From Colias croceus (Eukaryota; Arthropoda; Insecta; Lepidoptera; Pieridae), in the NCBI RefSeq assembly GCF_905220415.1, contig NC_059556.1, forward strand, positions 8,196,501 through 8,260,500: DNA of 64,000 bases. The letters run 5' to 3'. A program made the translations under genes and the position numbers. Every line of letters starts with the position of its first letter. Positions within the stretch are counted from its first letter, which is position 1. Under the pieces are notes generated by a model. It ran no database searches. It saw nothing but the letters and a program-made list of their open reading frames with translations, and was not told where the DNA came from. Of the stretch, positions 24,636-34,954 are shown one piece after another.

Positions 24636-24889
24636 GTCAAATTTTTTTTAAGCCCTATCAGTTCTGGACACGTTGTATCAAAACGTTCCTAGACTGTTCT
24701 ACGTCAAATAGAACAGTTCGTACCGCGCGTCACAAGACGTCAAATTGTTTACCAACTTCGTAAGTCCTGGACACGGTGTATCAAAGCGTCCCAAGACTGT
24801 GTTCCACAATAGAACTGTTCGTACCGCGTCTACCAAGACGTCAAATTGTTTTCCAACTTCGTATCAGTTGTGGACACGGTGTATCCCAG
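24636..24889 (+). repeat. Three-unit ~102-bp tandem repeat ahead of the exon
   Basis: Units start at 24,636, 24,739 and 24,840 (spacing 103 and 101); the third is cut after about 50 bp by the GC-rich coding-like segment. Shared words are GTCAAATTGTTT, TGGACACGGTGTATC, AAGACTGT, and GAACNGTTCGTACCGCG. At the same place in each unit the sequence is CTATCAG|TTC, CGTAAGT and CGTATCAG|TTG, so units 1 and 3 offer an acceptor-like AG and unit 2 a donor-like GTAAGT. Confidence 0.85.
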
Positions 24890-25078
24890 CCCGTTCGACG
24901 GCCCGGGGGCGCTCAGCAAGATAGGCACAGAGTCGAAGCTGCAAGTGTGCGGCTGGAGCGGGCCGGGCTACGCAATCGATGGCGTGGACAATGGCCTGCT
25001 CCGGCCGCCGCAGCCGCACGCTAGCCAGCTTGGCACGGTGTACGCGACCAAACGACGACGCAGGAACGGCAAGAGGTT
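24868..25078 (+). CDS. Candidate coding exon of an unrecognised protein with a basic C-terminal cluster
   Basis: The frame is open from 24,813 to a stop just beyond the donor, with high GC at third codon positions unlike its surroundings. It lacks an in-frame ATG, so translation must enter from an upstream exon. The best acceptor is TTGTTTTCCAACTTCGTATCAG|TTG at 24,867; later AGs at 24,889 and 24,916 are alternatives. The donor GGCAAGAG|GTTAGT at 25,078/25,079 is good. Visible residues: PSPFDGPGALSKIG, then CGWSGPGYAIDGVDNGLLRP, then TVYATKRRRRNGK. The Arg/Lys run could be a nuclear-localisation signal, as in many transcription-factor N-terminal exons; a dibasic/GKR processing site is the alternative. 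I do not recognise the family. An out-of-frame ATG at 24,979 reads to the same donor but has a weak start context. Confidence 0.5.
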
Positions 25079-26351
25079 AGTGTGAATTTGAATTGTTTGT
25101 TGAATGATGTGCTATTAAAATTTGAAATCTAATTTGAATTAGATATAAGCTGAATGAAATTATTTATAGTACCTATAGATGATAGATTGTTCATGGTTCG
25201 TGTTCATGGCTTGTAATGTAGGTAGGTACTTGCCTTTGCATAAATTAAACCTGTGAATATCGACTAGAACTAAATATGGCTTATGAGCGTAAAAAGCTCT
25301 ACTCCTAGAGCTTTTTATTTGTGAAAGATTTTTGGACATAAATTCATTACACACGAATAAATTCTTTCTTCTTTCATATTATGACAGATGTAGAATATGT
25401 AAATAAAACCTACAGAAGGTATATTAGGTAATTAATTAATATCAAATCAATACGGGAAAAATATAGGTAGGTACAACTGAATAGTGATTTTTCACAATAT
25501 TTTTAAAATCAGTGTCATAATTTGAAAAATCAAACGAATATTAGGTAGGTACACATTATCCTTTCGCTAGATATACCTACCTAGTTGAAATTTCTAGAAG
25601 GTGATGGTGCAATTTCGTGTAAAATATTATTTATGATATTATGATAAATATTTAATCTTTCATGTGACCATAATTCAATTAAAAGGGTTACAAAACTATT
25701 ATGATATTATTGTAACTGTAAGAATAGAGATAGAGAAAATATTGCGTGTACCTAGTTACTAAGCAGGTAATCTATAATAGGTACCTATTAGATACATAAT
25801 ATCATAATATACTGAAATATTAATATAATATTGAAATTATATTAACTAGGTACCTAGTTAATTATTCAGGTAAAATATGTGACTCTATTTTACATTGGTA
25901 TCTTAATTTTATAAACAACTGGGTAGGATAAACTAAACTGGCTTTTAAAAATAATGACTTTATAATCTACAGAAAAAACATAAATATATACAGAAATATT
26001 AAGTTATTTTTCATATAATAAACGAGGCAGAAATAAAACACGTTTGGAATTCTCGTGTCTCTGAATTGTATCTATACCTAGTGACGTAGACAAATGAAAT
26101 CGAATACCACAGAATGAATATTACTGTAGACAAAATTAATTAAAATAACAATATATCAATTCACAAATGGTCGATAATTCGACAAGATTCAATATAATTC
26201 TATAATATCTATTTTAAATGCGATAATATGACCTCGCATATTATTATTTCATTTAGGATTTCCGTCGGAAAATCCGCTGCGTTTTTTAGCTCAAATTGTT
26301 TGATTAAACTTCTTATCCGAAACAAAGTAGATTTAAAACACTGTATCTAAT
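25079..26351 (+). other. Probable intron, AT-rich
   Basis: Begins at the GTTAGT donor. Two TAGGTACCTA palindromes (25,778 and 25,847) and many TACCTACC words; no exon or repeat family recognised. Confidence 0.45.
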
Positions 26352-26540
26352 ACTAGCTTACCGCCCGCGGCTTCGCCCGCTTTGTCTAAAACCTAATAAA
26401 TTATATAAGTACTGAAACCTTCCTCTTGAATCACTCTATCTATTAAAAAAACCGCATCAAAATCCGTTGCGTAGTTTTAAAGATTTAAACATACAAAGGG
26501 ACATAGGGATATAGAGAAAGCCACTTTGTTTTATACTATG
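26352..26540 (-). mobile_element. Helitron-like element, 'AAACCGCATCAAAATCCGTT' subfamily
   Basis: From the plus strand: ACTAGCTTACCGCCCGCGGC, TTCGCCCGCTTTG, AACCGCATCAAAATCCGTTG, ACATACAAAGGGACATAGGG and TTTGTTTTATACTATG. Nearly the same sequence recurs at 33,894-34,076. Non-coding. Confidence 0.85.
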
Positions 26541-27499
26541 TACCTACCTACCTACTTAGTGATAGCTTTTATAATATTATCGGTTGCTTTTCTTGTTCCT
26601 ATAAATTAAATAATAAAGAATCATTTAAAAGGAAAACATGCCCTATCGTTTCTAGGCAAAAGAATATAATAGATTATCACTAAGTACATACCGATACAGG
26701 TATTTTAGATTATTAAAAAATAATATTAAGAAAAAGAATTAGCTTCCTTTCAATCAATGGGTAAAACCGATATTATGAGACATTTAATCCTCAAGATTTT
26801 ATTCAACCGTGTTTTATCAGTCTAGGTTTTTTAACGATTTTATTTTTTACCTAACATAGATATACCTATATATTCATAGAGAAAACCTTAAACTGAAGAG
26901 AACCTTTAATTTATATTTCAAAACTCTACAACAACAACAATGTAGGTACATTTTTACCTTAAAAACAATACAACAACAACAGAAACAAGAAAAACAGTTG
27001 AATAATCCTTTTAAGTCAAATTTCCTAATTTCCAACAAAATAGAAAATGGCGTTATAACGAACTGCCAAATCCGTCCGCGTGACGAAAGACACGTTCAAA
27101 AATTAGTCTCGGTCAATAAATATATTCGATTATAGTTATGAGGTGAATAATCGATATATCGATTTAAATCGATTGACGCCATGCAATTCGCGATTGGTAA
27201 TAGCTAACGGATTTGGTAAACTGTGAAAATGTTAACCGTTTGGTAAGTTTCAGGCTATAGGTACCTAGTTATAATAGAAAGATGTAAAATTCATTCAAAG
27301 TAGTAGGTACCTAAGTATGTATCTATCTGAAATAGAGGTAGAATCTACCATCGACATCATCTATGATAGCTACCTACTTAAAAATATTTACTAGATACCT
27401 ATTTCAAGTTTTATTAAAAAAAATGTAGTCATTTTGGTCATTCAAAAAATATTTAATAAACGTGAAATCTACACATGACTTTTTAACATTTTTATTCCA
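26541..27499. other. AT-rich DNA with overlapping ATCGAT palindromes
   Basis: No gene. AATCGATATATCGATT (27,149-27,164) and ATCGATTTAAATCGAT (27,158-27,173) overlap. Two TAGGTACCTA palindromes occur at 27,258 and 27,304. Confidence 0.6.
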
Positions 27500-27990
27500 A
27501 CGATAAAAGTGCTCTTCAACGCGTTAATACGCAGTCACATGGAGCACAATTCAGTTGTTTGGTCCTCACACGAAGATAAATATAATGTAATGTTAGAGCG
27601 GGTCCAGAACAAATACATTAGATATCTTTATTTTAAGCTGTATGGGGTGTACCCCTTTTACCCGTTAATGTATCCTACACTATTCATTTTGGGTATGGTA
27701 GGATACAATGAACTGAGGGTTCGACGGGAGTTCTCCATAGCGCTATATTTAATAAAGTTATTGAGGGGATATGCGCATAACCCTGGAGTACTCCAATCCC
27801 TCTCTCTATGTGTGCCGGACAAGTACATTGAGAAGCGCCACAGACCCCCGCTATTCTGCGTGCCTCAAGCACGAACCAAGCTGCTCGCGAAGTCTTCTCT
27901 TGTTCGAGCGCTCCGGGTTTTTTAATGACCTCCATGGGAGAGTGGATATATTTACATGCAAGTTGGGTGAATTAACAAAGGTTCTTCTTT
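27500..27990 (+). pseudogene. Jockey-clade LINE reverse transcriptase, C-terminal fragment
   Basis: The fragment opens with LFNALIRSHMEHNSVVWS, followed by a MLERVQNKYIRYLYFKLYG segment and GMVGYNELRVRREFS, a pattern familiar from the thumb and C-terminal end of insect Jockey-like reverse transcriptases. The main frame runs to TAA at 27,923-27,925. The expected continuation NDLHGRVDIFTCKLGELTKV is in another frame beginning near 27,922, so a 1-base shift, probably in the T6 run, ended the ORF. The catalytic reverse-transcriptase and endonuclease domains are missing. Dead fragment; no host role is suggested. Confidence 0.85.
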
Positions 27991-28206
27991 ATGTCATTTG
28001 TTATTAATTATATTGTTATTATTGGATGGTGTTAATTGTATGTTCTTTTAGTAGGTTGTAAGTTATTAGTTTAAGTTGTTAGTATAAGTATTAGTAGTAT
28101 TAGTTTAATATATATGTATAACATCTATAGTTTTAAGTCAGTACCGAATTAGGAAATCCTGTAATGGTATTTGATATGTGTGAATAAATAAATAAATAAA
28201 TAAAAA
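27500..28206 (+). mobile_element. 5'-truncated Jockey-like non-LTR retrotransposon
   Basis: Contains the C-terminal end of the reverse-transcriptase ORF (27,500-27,990), a 3' UTR and a (AATA)n tail at about 28,182-28,206. Truncation at the 5' side is typical of incomplete target-primed reverse transcription. No clear target-site duplication was found. Confidence 0.85.
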
Positions 28207-28962
28207 ACACCGAATCTATTAGTGAATTATAAGTACCTATACGTAGGTAGGTAGGTTCTAAATTCTAATGGTACTAAATAAATTTAGATAAATTAACGAC
28301 CGTCAAAATAGGTACAGTATAAATTTTGTATTTAACTTTAAAGTTTAAATACAGTCTAGAAGGTTCTATTTTATTTAAATTTCGTAGTTACAATTATGAT
28401 TAATTTCAATTCTTGTATCAAATGTTCAAACACTTATTTCATTAATTTCCAATATTACCTACCATATCATTAAAATATGACCCTTATATAAAACAGAAGC
28501 AGATACCTAATAGCATAGGAGTCACTGACCAAAAATGACACATGTATGTACATCCGTTTTAAAAATGTAATGTTACTTTGTAATAAACAAAAATATTAAT
28601 TTATTATTTTATATCAAAAGGCAAATGTGCCACCTATTTATGGCTAACAAGAATCCATAATAATCAACATAACCAGTCTAAAATGAGATATTATTGAAGA
28701 CAAGAATGAAGAAACAGAAGGGTTGGATAGTCTGTGACCTTTTCACATATTGTCAGCGATAACAGTATAAATAAACAACACTATTGGAAAGGAATTATAA
28801 TTCGATTGAGGGGTAATTAATTTAGCATTAAAAGAAGGCTTCACCCTGGTAATAATGGCCAGTACTGCTTAGTGCCTACAGTAATTTCTTACACCAACAG
28901 CTAAAATTGATAGCTACTTGTCATAAACAATTACGTAGAATGTTTTCGAATGATCGTTCTCT
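28207..28962. other. AT-rich DNA, nothing recognised
   Basis: No gene or repeat boundary visible. Confidence 0.6.
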
Positions 28963-29102
28963 AGAGCTAGAGCGCAAGAGCAACTTTTGTCAACTCTATG
29001 GGCTAGTAAGAAAGTGCGCGCACGTAGCACGCAACTTCCTTAGAGTTGATGGGAGAGACAAAATAGTTGCGGAGACAAAAGTTGCTCTTGCGCGCTAGCT
29101 CT
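28963..29102. mobile_element. 140-bp MITE with 29-bp near-perfect TIRs
   Basis: AGAGCTAGAGCGCAAGAGCA plus ACTTTTGTC at the left is inverted at 29,074-29,102 with a single mismatch. AACTCTATGG / CCATCAACTC-type sub-terminal similarity continues inward. TAGAATGTTTT occurs just outside on both sides (28,936 and 29,103). Its left copy is 16 bp from the TIR, so it is not a clean target duplication. Short and able to fold into a strong hairpin. Confidence 0.75.
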
Positions 29103-29821
29103 TAGAATGTTTTTATGAAAACTAAACCTAGTAGAGTGTTGTTATAAGTATAATTTTTAAATTTAAATTACAAATTCACTTCATTACCTGCATGAAAATA
29201 TCTCACCTTTTTTACGATCAAAATATTCCTTTTCTGTCACATTTTTACATATTCATAAAATCTATATTACGTGAAGTAATCCTTAGATATTTAGCCAATG
29301 TCCAATAGATTCAAATGCACATAACACGCAATTATACCAATAATACTTGTGTAACAAGTAATATTGACGCAGTAAAGAGTATAATTTGTAAATGATAACC
29401 TGGTAGGTGATCGTTTGAGTGCCCAGTGACCATGCGACACCTTGGTGTTTATGTTGTTATCTGTTATGTAAGGAATTCTTTGAATCTATGGGATTTGGAG
29501 TCACTAGGTCAGAAGATTTTTTTTACAGGTAAGGTTTTATTGGTAAATATCGGTTTCGTTACAATTGTAGAATTTATTATGGTCGTTAAAGTCAAAGTCA
29601 ATCGTTACACAGAATACTTAAAATTTTTTTTTATAAAAGATTTAATAACATTCAATGGAATTTTTGCAAAAATCAATGTCCAACCAAAACCACAACATGA
29701 CCAAGCTGAAGCAAAGTTAGAAGTTATTATACATTTTGTTCATTTGCTGCTCGTATTGGATATTTTAATTATTATCAGTCAATAGTCAAACTCAATATAT
29801 GTATTTCTTATACACAATATA
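29103..29821. other. AT-rich DNA with an unconvincing 119-codon frame
   Basis: A frame at 29,426-29,785 is open for about 119 codons but shows AT-driven, hydrophobic composition (Ile, Val, Leu, Phe) and no motif. I do not call it a gene. Nothing else is seen. Confidence 0.5.
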
Positions 29822-29831
29822 CCTATCTACA

Positions 29832-30140
29832 TCATCATCATCAGCCCATATACGTTCCCACTGCTGGGACACGGGCCTCCTATGAGGGTACAGGCCATAA
29901 TCCACCACGCTGGCCAAGTGCGTGTTGGCGGATGACACATGTCGTCGAACTTTTTTTTTTTTAATTCTTCGACATGTCGGTTTCCTCACGATGTTTTCCT
30001 TCACCGTTCGAGCAGTGGTGATGTTACAATATGCGCAGATAAATTGAAAAATCAATTTATTTCCTGCGCGCTCGCCTGGTCTCGATCCACAGACTTATCG
30101 ATTCGAAGTCCGAGGTCTCACCACTGAGCCACCACTGCTC
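29832..30140 (-). mobile_element. tRNA-derived SINE with (TGA)n tail and 10-bp target duplication
   Basis: On the minus strand the head GAGCAGTGGTGGCTCAGTGG carries an A-box-like TGGCTCAGTGG and, downstream, a B-box-like GATCGAGACC, giving a tRNA-like pol III promoter. The body runs through CGAACGGTGAAGGAAAACAT and ACATGTGTCATCCGCC, and ends GGGCTGATGATGATGATG. CCTATCTACA flanks it at 29,822-29,831 and 30,141-30,150, a clean target-site duplication. A second copy lies at 61,400-61,706. An internal T12 run at about 29,951 is private to this copy. Confidence 0.9.
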
Positions 30141-30150
30141 CCTATCTACA

Positions 30151-30445
30151 TAAATAGATATAAAAAGTACAAACATGTACTCAAAATATTACACCAGCTC
30201 TTCAATCATCGATATCTCCAAATCTTTTGAGTGATAAATACGTTCACAAAATTGAGTATTTATTAGGTGCCATTAGTGCAAATTTATCAGTATCCGACTA
30301 TAACAACGTTATTAACCGCAAGATAAAGTGTAAGAGCCAATGCATCAGTTTAATACGTTAATCGCAATATATAATAATTAAAGGGTAAAAATCGTAGGCA
30401 TCTGCTGCAGGTGTTCCAAGCCTTCACACTTGCACCGCTTATATG
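30151..30445. other. AT-rich DNA, nothing recognised
   Basis: No feature visible. Confidence 0.6.
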
Positions 30446-30475
30446 TTATCTGTATTGTTATGATTGTAATTTTTA

Positions 30476-30708
30476 GGGTTCCGTACCTAAACGGTAAAAC
30501 GGGACCCTATTACTGAGACTTCATTGACTGTCTGTCTCCCGGCTGTATCTCATAAACCGTGATAGCTAGAAAGCTGAAATTTTCACAAATGATGTAGTTA
30601 TATTATCCGTTGCTGAATTAAAAAATATATAATTATATTAAGGCGGTGTCCCCATAGTGCGGAACCCTTCGTGCGCGAGTCTGACTCGCTCTTGGCCGGT
30701 TTTTATTT
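30476..30708 (+). mobile_element. GGGTTCCGTACC ... GGCCGGTTTTT retroposon-like element with a 30-bp flanking repeat
   Basis: Starts GGGTTCCGTACCTAAACGGT, contains GACTGTCTGTCTCCCGGCTG and GTGCGGAACCCTTCGTGCGC, and ends CTCGCTCTTGGCCGGTTTTT. The termini match an element I recall as very common in Lepidoptera. It is flanked by a 30-bp direct repeat (30,446-30,475 and 30,709-30,738, one mismatch, starting TTATCTGTATTGTTATGATT). If this is a target duplication it is unusually long for a short element. Confidence 0.75.
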
Positions 30709-31074
30709 TTATCTGTATTGTTATGATTGTTATTTTTAATTGCTATTTTTTGTGTTTTCAAAGTAGCCGCTAAAATTGTTGAACTATCGCCATAATTATA
30801 TCACGTTCCGAGTTTTTACGCGCGCTCCCAAGCATGGCAGAATAGTAGCGGTCACCCATCAATAGGCTGACAGCGCCTAGTGACACTTTACCCGCTTTTC
30901 GATGCGTGTGCGCAACTAACCGAAACGTGTAGACTTTCTTTATCTTTGAGATAGGTTTGAATTGGTAATTAATTTGAGGGTATAATATAATATAAATATG
31001 AATATTGAATAGTTGTAGTTCGTTTTGGAAACATGACTTAATTTCGCTGGGTTTAAGTTTAAGAAAAAAAAAAA

Positions 31075-31320
31075 CGACGTGTGGCACTCGGGGACTGCCG
31101 CGGTAAACCTATTGCATGCTATGCCTTCAAGGCACACCTCCGCCCGACGGAGTGGGGAGCGTGAGGTTTTTTCGTTACGGAATTTCTCGATTCGGTCCCC
31201 GCGCTCAGGGCCCGCGATAGAAGCTATGCAATAGCTTAAGGCGTTAATAGGGGCTAGCGACCTTGGCGACGATTTACTAGGCGGGATAGGGCCGGCGCGA
31301 ATCTATCGTAGTAAAAGTAC
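31075..31320. mobile_element. GC-rich interspersed repeat of unknown class
   Basis: A sharply bounded GC-rich block starting after an A11 run: CGACGTGTGGCACTCGGGGA, CTGCCGCGGTAAACC, TTCAAGGCACACCTCCGCCC, CGGTCCCCGCGCTCAGGGCC, ending near CGGGATAGGGCCGGCGCG. The opening words resemble a repeat I associate with lepidopteran genomes, but I cannot assign the class. No open frame of note. Confidence 0.5.
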
Positions 31321-33075
31321 TACGTATAAAAATTATTTAAAAAGATATTCGTATATTGAATCAAAATTTAAAACAACCATGCCCTGTGTTTCAATTTCAT
31401 AAACACACTGTAAAAACACTACAATAATTGACATTATATTGACTTAGCGTTTTGGTTTAAAGTACAAAAATCGACCTCAATTCATGATTTTTTTCCAAAA
31501 AACCTGATTGTAAAATAAATAAATTAAAACAACCATGCCCTTTATCATATTCGAAACTATAATATACTTACATTTTTTTTAGATACCTATGTACATAAAG
31601 AATCTAAGAAGAAAAACGGTTATAACTAGAGTTAATTTTCGGTATCAAAAGGGGATTCTACCCGATTCAGGCCTTAAAAAACTTAATAGCATCTGTAGTG
31701 CTCTATTCTTTTTATTATGCTTTAGGTATATTAATAAGGTTGTCAAACATTATTTTTATTCTACCAAAACTTCGCATCTTCGAAAAAATTATCTGTTTTT
31801 TAAAATTACTTCTTACCTATTTATGTTGTAACTTATGCAGCTATTTCTATGAATATTATTCAGCATCTAGCTATAAAATATAACTATTATAGTGTTCATA
31901 TTATAAATGCAGGGTTAACACATGTGCAGAATAGAAACGGCATATTTATTATTTACAATTTTAATAAAAAATATTAATTTTATTCCCATCATGTTCAGCA
32001 TTAATGTCAGCATTATGTATTTGTATGTAAATTATTATTACTCATATTACAATATTAATAACTCTCATTCTCTCTAGGTACTATTTTTATTTAAATATGA
32101 CAATAAAATTTATATTATCAACTATTTCCTGATTCAAAACGTCAGTTTACCTTCTCTACCTTGTTCTCTACATATAAAAAACAAAACAACAGAGATAGAA
32201 ACGAAAACAATCACAACAGTTTTAAATTAAATAAAAATAATCCTCAAGCCTGTCAATACAAAAAATAGGTATATAAACTTATTCCATAGTAACTATTAAC
32301 ACCTATTAACAAGAACCGACGATCTTCAGACTAGTGATAATCTAATATACCATAACACACAGTCTTTAGGTATAATATGGTAACAACATGGTAACAACAT
32401 AATAAAATCAATCACACAAGCCTCCAGCACGAAATGATTTATAGGATTTAAATCACGTCCAAACTCACAATTATCAGTCCTTAAACACAGTAATATGTAC
32501 CAGCTTTGGGCATGTACCTCGTGACCCGTACGATAATTGTTACTTCTCTTGTAATATCATCAATACATGCTCTTTCTTCATTCTTTGGTTGGTTTTTGAA
32601 AGCTTTAACATTAATATGCTGGTGAGTTATGTTAGTAATAGATAGGCTTTAGTATAAATTGGATTAGATATTGTGGTAATAGTATTTTAAAGTCCTTGCA
32701 CATAATGGACAATGTGCAATGTGCAATATATTTACAGTTTTTAATGTGTAGGGTCGTATTATGAAATGTATAGATGGTGATCGCTATGACGTTCTTAGAA
32801 GTCTTATTTCTTCAAATATGTAAATGGTTGAGATTCAGTATTCAATAAACTGAATGATGAAGATATGCATTTATAAGATGTTTTTACATTCTCATTCAAG
32901 CGTTACATAATTAAAAGAGTTTGATCAAATCGTTGCGATAACTATGAAATGCTGAACATAACAGAAACCGATCGACACCTTTACTGGAACCTTACGATCT
33001 CCTATCACATGGTGTTGTCGCTCCCAGCTTCTCTTTATTTTCTTACCTATTGATTGTTGGTAATCAGAATAATTT
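31321..33075. other. AT-rich DNA with one direct repeat
   Basis: TAAAACAACCATGCCCT occurs at about 31,367 and 31,527. Two short overlapping frames at 31,589-31,883 are AT-driven. A TGGTAACAACA doublet is at about 32,380. Nothing else is recognised. Confidence 0.55.
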
Positions 33076-33259
33076 CTATACTAATATTATTAAGTTGAAG
33101 AGTTTGTTTGAACGCGCTAATCTCAGGAACTACTGTTACGATTTGAAAAATTATTTCAGTGTTAGATAGCCCATTTATCGAGGAAGATTATAGGTTATAT
33201 ATTATCACCCTAAGACCAGGAGCGGAGCAATGCAGGTGAAAACGCGAAGCACATCTAGT
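33076..33259 (+). mobile_element. Helitron-like element, 'AACGCGCTAATCTCAGGAAC' subfamily
   Basis: CTATACTAATATTATTAAGT start, GAACGCGCTAATCTCAGGAA, GTTAGATAGCCCATTTATCG, CCTAAGACCAGGAGCGGAGC, ending GCACATCTAGT. Direct relative of 15,672, 62,009 and the inverted copies 371 and 54,943. Confidence 0.8.
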
Positions 33260-33278
33260 TAAATATATTATGGAGTTT

Positions 33279-33402
33279 CTTGTCGATTCTTCTCCATAGA
33301 TATTAGATACTGCTTTCCGGAACCGTGGCAAATGTTAAAACTGTTATGACGATTCAAAAGTGCTTCTAGAAGTCTAATTGAATAAATAAATGTTTGAGTT
33401 TG
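33279..33402 (+). mobile_element. LINE/SINE 3' end (AATAAATGTTTGAGTTTGA tail)
   Basis: TTTCTTGTCGATTCTTCTCC, ATACTGCTTTCCGGAACCG, ATTCAAAAGTGCTTCTAGAA and TCTAATTGAATAAATAAATG, ending TTTGAGTTTGA. Matches 55,376-55,513 closely. A retrotransposon 3' untranslated end without coding sequence. Confidence 0.75.
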
Positions 33403-33893
33403 ACCTGAGTAACAATACTTTATGAAACCCCTCAAAACTCTTATTTTCACGCGCTCGACCACCATTGAAACAGGTAAACAAATAATTTCGCAATAAAATG
33501 CTCCATATTAAGAGTGATCGTACGGGATGCAAGAGTTGTATAAATGAATTAATTTTCTGCAGTTTTCACCGCAAGTATGGTTGGCTTCACGCTCCGTGGG
33601 TCCGTTAGAGACGCGCTTCAACTAATACGATGGATTTGGATTTTAACGTCGTTTATGTTGGCTTGGTCAGTGCGGGTTTTAGTATGAAAGCATTTACGAA
33701 GTGAGAGGATGTGATAGAGATGAGGATCAAAGGATTCTTTTTAGAGAAACAGAGGCGTATGGAAATGAAAGACTTGCGGAAATTCATTAGGTGCATTAAG
33801 CTAAGCTAAATAAACTCTACATCTTATAGCTTAGAATATGATATTCAACATCATTCTACCATTGCTTTTTGAAAGCTGCTAGTTTATAATAAT

Positions 33894-34076
33894 ACTAGCT
33901 TACCGCCCGCGGCTTCGCCCGCTTTGAGTTAAACCTAATAAATTATACACTAAAACCTTCCTATTGAATCACTCTATCTATTAAAAAAACCGCATCAAAA
34001 TCCGTTGCGTAGTTTGAAAGATTTAAGCATACAAAGGGACATAGGGACAGAAAAAGCGACTTTGTTTTATACTATG
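33894..34076 (-). mobile_element. Helitron-like element, 'AAACCGCATCAAAATCCGTT' subfamily
   Basis: Nearly collinear with 26,352-26,540: ACTAGCTTACCGCCCGCGGC, TCACTCTATCTATTAAAAAA, AAATCCGTTGCGTAGTTTG, ending TTTGTTTTATACTATG. Confidence 0.85.
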
Positions 34077-34954
34077 CAGTGATGCTAATGCTTTGATTAT
34101 GGGACGACTCATAAGTCATAACTCATTGAATGCATGGAATATTGGAATAGGTGGGTTATGCGTTTTATCTACTTTAAGATTATTATCAAGCAAATTCAAT
34201 ATGCCAAATCTGTTCAAAAACAAAGTACCTACCATCTTTATAATTAATAGGTTTATAAATGTTCTTGTATAAAAACTTCCAGGCGTTTAATCTACCTCAA
34301 TAAGAAAAAATGAACAATAAACAACATTCAAACACTTTTCTCTTGAATAGAACGCGTATTTTCATAACAAAATACTACACAATAACAAATTCACATCATA
34401 TTTTGTTCAATATGCCCCAAGTAATAAGTACAAGCATACTATGGTACAAGTAAAACCGCGTGCACAGTGCAATATAGGTAATATAACTGTCAGTACAACA
34501 CATTTGCCATCTAATTTGCATACAACATGATTTCTTTGAATTATGAGGAAATGGCTTTTTGCTATTTTAAACCGTTGATGATAAACGCGGTAAAATTATA
34601 TTATTGTACTTATGTTTTGTCATTGTGGGGTAGGCCGTAGGGGAGTACGTGGGTTCGAATCCTGATGTGTTTAAAAAAAACTATTTTTTAATAAATAATT
34701 GATACGTCGTGTTATTTTATGGTTCGGGAATGAACGTTTATTAATTTTCCCTATCAATAAATTTATAATAAAGTACTAGGTACTTGAAAATAATACTTGT
34801 ATACGTAGTATATTATGTGTCTTTCTAAAACACACAGCGTTGGATGAAGAAAGCAGTCTATGAATCCTATATATCTCTATGAAAATAGGGTCATCTTATC
34901 AAATATCGATGGATCTTTCACCTCACTAGCAAGAGCGCGTCCCTAGTATGTAAT
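34077..34954. other. AT-rich DNA with a B-box-like SINE trace
   Basis: GTACGTGGGTTCGAATCCTG at about 34,645 contains the pol III B-box GGTTCGAATCC, then an A-run; no A-box is seen and it does not fold as a full tRNA by eye. Nothing else. Confidence 0.5.

Noticed and set aside
24776..25024. Second frame over the exon candidate, ending in an Ala run
   Set aside because: Shadow frame of GC-rich coding DNA; it ends before the donor and its composition is less protein-like.
29426..29785. 119-codon plus-strand frame
   Set aside because: AT-driven residues, no domain or motif, no promoter or splice context.
34640..34670. GGTTCGAATCC as a tRNA gene
   Set aside because: Only a B-box-like word; no acceptor stem, anticodon arm or A-box could be placed.
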